A stretch of DNA of 13,816 nt, from NCBI GenBank assembly GCA_027596195.1, contig JADGJG010000708.1:1-13816 (forward strand), read 5' to 3'. How positions within the stretch are numbered: the first letter of the stretch is position 1; each line of letters opens with the position of its first letter. Position numbers and translations under genes: made by a program. Shown piece by piece: positions 11,233 through 13,816 of the stretch. This stretch comes from Podochytrium sp. JEL0797 (taxonomy: Eukaryota > Chytridiomycota > Chytridiomycetes > Chytridiales > Chytriomycetaceae). The notes under the pieces were generated by a model. It did no database searches. It was not told where the DNA came from and worked only from the letters and a program-made list of their open reading frames with translations.

Positions 11233-11703
11233 ATTTTTGTAATGATTTTTGGAACCTTGTTTGGCGGCTGGAGCCCCCCATTTGTCATTTACCGCTTGAC
11301 TCACTGCGACGAAGGAAAAGAGAAAGTGCGCCACCCGCACATTATTTTGAACGCGCTGTGAGAAATAGACGGGTTGGGTGGCAGATGATTTTGCAGGATA
11401 TCCAATTCTTAATAAATTGTAGCAATATTGAGTTATGACTTCAAGTCGCGCGCCGAGGCGATGCAAATAACAACACGAAATTATATATATCTAGTGAGAG
11501 AGAAAAGGAGAGTTTGGAAAGGATGCCGAAAGTCTGTCGAAATTCTCCTTGTCGCGTCCATTGCGCAAAAAAAAAACAAAAAACATCACATCGCACAGCC
11601 CACCCAGCCACCGCGCCACGCATGCCGCGTCACCCGAATGTACTATAAATACGGCATCGTGTCACAATCGCCCGCCTTCCAACGCTCCCATAGACCAACA
11701 ACA
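11233..11703. promoter_or_regulatory. Divergent promoter region with TATA elements on both strands
   Basis: The 471-nt region separates the small minus-strand gene from the plus-strand gene at 11704. TATAAATA at 11644-11651 lies 53-60 nt upstream of ATG 11704, close enough for a short leader and a strong sign that 11704 is the true start, because longer in-frame ATGs lie upstream of or inside this box. A TATATATAA run read on the minus strand (11490-11481) could serve the small gene, with a leader of roughly 200 nt. C-rich sequence at 11560-11640 shows no clear binding motif. Confidence 0.55.
11644..11651 (+). promoter_or_regulatory. TATA box
   Basis: TATAAATA, a close match to the eukaryotic TATA consensus, sits 53-60 nt upstream of the predicted start codon at 11704. 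It excludes the upstream in-frame ATG at about 11639, which would overlap the box. Confidence 0.65.
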
Positions 11704-13451
11704 ATGTCCTTCAGCGATCATCACTGCGGCTCACCCGAGCCCTTCTTCACTCCCGCCTCGCCCAACGGCACCCTCCGCAGACGCCGCGTCGGAACCCCCA
11801 ACCTGACCGACGATCTCGCGAAGCGCTTCAGTGTCAAGGTGTACCCCGCCTTCTCCGGCGCCTCGAAACCCGGCCCGAACCCCATCGACGACCTCACTAC
11901 CTCGTGCGCCAAGCTCTCGCTCAACGACCCGCCAAAGCCTGTGCCTGTTGTGAAGCCGATCCGTCCCTCGCTCAAGGATATCGTCGACTTTATGCAAGCT
12001 GTCAAACACCTCGTTCATGTCCAAAACGGCTCAATCGAAATCCCTGACGAGCAGGTAACGCACCACACAACCTCTCTGTCATATTAGAATCGAATCGAAA
12101 CCGGTATCTGATCGTGTCACTTTTGTTTGTTTTGATCCGACAGATGGCTCTCATCCGTGCCTCCGTCTTCACCTTCACCGACATGGCCTTCGAAATCAAT
12201 CCAAACCTTGCCAGAGCCACCCAGTTCTGCGAAAAGAAACTGCCCGACCTTCTCTGCAACATCCAGTTCATCAACCGCTCCGTCCAAACCCCACTCGCCC
12301 ACGGCCCCGCGACACCACCACCGTCACCCATCGACACCGATACCGCCAATCTTTCCATCTCTACCAGTCTCACGCGTGCGGTTCAAATCTTGCAAACTAA
12401 TTCGCCCCAGATTGGGGTGGGTGTGCCTGTCATTGCGCGGTTCATGGACAAGATTGAGTTTTATTGGATGAGACAGCGGCTCGTGTCCGTGCTCGTGTTC
12501 ACACTTGGATGTCGGTTCGATGTGGCTGGGAAGGAGTTGAGGGATTTGGTGCATCAGACGGTGTTGATGGACAAGAGGGATTCGGCGCAGACGTTGGTGA
12601 ATGTCGCGGGTTCGATTGCGGGGATGCAGGAGTCTTGGGGTGATGCCAAGCAGCGGGGGGTGGTGGAACACGATGTGAAGCAGAGAAAGTTTGGAGTTTC
12701 TGGGTCGGTGGTGGAGGCGGCTGTTTCCAAGGTGGAGTCTCGTTCGAGAGTCTGTACCGGGGAGGACGAGCCGCAAGACGTGGATGCTCCAACGACCTAC
12801 TTGATTTACACGGGACCCAAGGACGCTTTCCTGCCTGTTCAGAACCACAAGCCCTCGCACCTCGCTCATCCGTCGCCACCGCCTGCGTTCGAGCACAACA
12901 AACTCGGATCTCTTCTGTCTCGCCGCCGCCCTCCTGTCTCCGTTACTTCCAAAATCTTGAAGAGCGCGATTGCAAGAATGCCCGCGAGTGCGTTGGTTCC
13001 TGGCGATTTGTTTGTCATTTTGAGTGGATGGCATTCTGCCGACCCCGAGGCCAACGGTGCGGCTTCCTTGTCGCTTCAAAAGGGCCATTCTGTCACGGTT
13101 TCTCCCAAGACGGAATGTTTGCCGGCCCCACCTTTGATCGAGTCCGATTTCAACAAGTTTGCGAGGCCCGATTATGGAGTTGGGATCCAGTCTCGTTCAG
13201 CGCGGGAAAGCGGGAAGGCGTTCCAGGGGTTCGAGAGTGTTGCGTTGGCGAGACTTGAGAGCGCGGATCATTTGGTTGCGGGATATTCGAGGCTGACGGT
13301 GGAGGTTTTGAAGGAGCGTGAGGCGGTTCCGTTTCGATTCGGTGGAGTTGAAGGGGGGATGGACAAGGTTGAGGTTGAGAATCGGGTCAAGGATGCATTG
13401 AGGTTTGGTGCAGTGAGAATTGAGAAGGAGGTTGCTGATGGTTTGTTTTGA
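11704..13451 (+). CDS. Soluble paralogue of the 4069-5728 protein (unrecognised family)
   Basis: Exons are 11704-12054 and 12144-13451 (552 residues), joined across an 89-nt phase-0 intron (GTAACG to CAG). The first about 90 residues are Pro/Ser-rich with RRRR and no membrane segment, unlike the paralogue. From about residue 95 it follows the 4069-5728 protein: DFMQAVKHLV before the intron, IRASVFTFTDMAF just after it, CEKKLPDLLCNIQFIN, KRDSAQTLVN, TYLIYTGPKDAF, SAIARMPASALVPGD with FVILSGWH, and the C-terminal ENRVKDALRFGAVR. An insertion of about 50 residues follows TLVN relative to the paralogue. The TATA box at 11644 and AATAAA at 13507 frame the transcript. The conserved blocks imply one folded domain of roughly 400 residues. 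I recognise no named family and see no catalytic signature. Two genes 6 kb apart in opposite orientation suggest an old local duplication. Confidence 0.88.
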
Positions 13452-13816
13452 TCTTGTTGTTCAAAGTTTTTTAGAATTATGCGTTTGTTGCTGTCCAATT
13501 ATTAGAAATAAATGTCTGTACACGATGTGGAAGCAGAAATTGCGGATCCGAGCAGTTTGGGGGAATGCAATGGCTCCCGCATTTTTTTTGTGCAGTAGCA
13601 TTTAAGCATATACTTTAAGAATCACACTAACCATTCAAATGCGTGGAATATAATGAATAGTACGAAAAATAGAAGATTTTGGTTGGAAAAAACGTTCGGG
13701 GAGTTTTTCTGTCAATTTGCCACCGGGTCTTTCCGGGTCCAGGGATCGACAATCCGAAAAAATAAAAAAGATCAGAGGATCGGCATCCGGCCCATCTCAT
13801 GAAATTCATGGCTTTT
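13452..13816. other. 3' flank, no gene seen
   Basis: This A/T-rich stretch after the last gene has no supported ORF or RNA gene. A direct repeat of CCGGGTC occurs near 13723-13739. The reading frames present are short and lack any family signal. The window ends before the next gene. Confidence 0.5.
13507..13512 (+). terminator. AATAAA polyadenylation signal
   Basis: AATAAA lies 56 nt downstream of the stop codon of the 11704-13451 gene, at a typical distance for a eukaryotic cleavage signal. Confidence 0.55.

Overview
The window is eukaryotic nuclear DNA, most likely from a fungus. The genes carry short GT-AG introns (mostly 54-130 nt) and sit close together. The one universally conserved gene, ribosomal protein uS4 (RPS9), is fungal-like. 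An early-diverging (chytrid-type) fungus is my guess, but nothing here proves it.

Layout, left to right. Positions 1-119 are an almost pure G tract. Positions 120-604 are a 5' region with a probable leader intron and a spliced upstream ORF. At 605-3737 (+) is a five-exon gene for a long disordered, coiled-coil, polyglutamine protein. A 331-nt convergent 3' region with inverted repeats follows. Then four genes run on the minus strand: an N-terminally membrane-anchored protein of a family I do not recognise (4069-5728), uS4/RPS9 (5903-6871), a basic disordered protein with SP-x-K type sites (7287-8881), and a membrane-anchored M28 zinc aminopeptidase with a PA domain (8919-10703). A small minus-strand gene at 10858-11232 encodes a protein with a duplicated CHPA-x-AR-x-QIN motif. 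After a divergent promoter, 11704-13451 (+) encodes a second member of the same unrecognised family as 4069-5728, without the membrane segment.

The best candidates for something undescribed are: (a) the pair of diverged paralogues at 4069-5728 and 11704-13451, which share a phase-0 intron at the homologous position and differ by a transmembrane N-terminus; (b) the small CHPA repeat protein; and (c) a blockwise switching of strand composition (C/A-rich versus G/T-rich) inside single exons across the window, which drives synonymous codon choice whatever the gene orientation. No mobile element, CRISPR array, tRNA or rRNA was found. Gene models were built by hand from reading frame, splice-site and homology reasoning; exact starts and splice sites are predictions.
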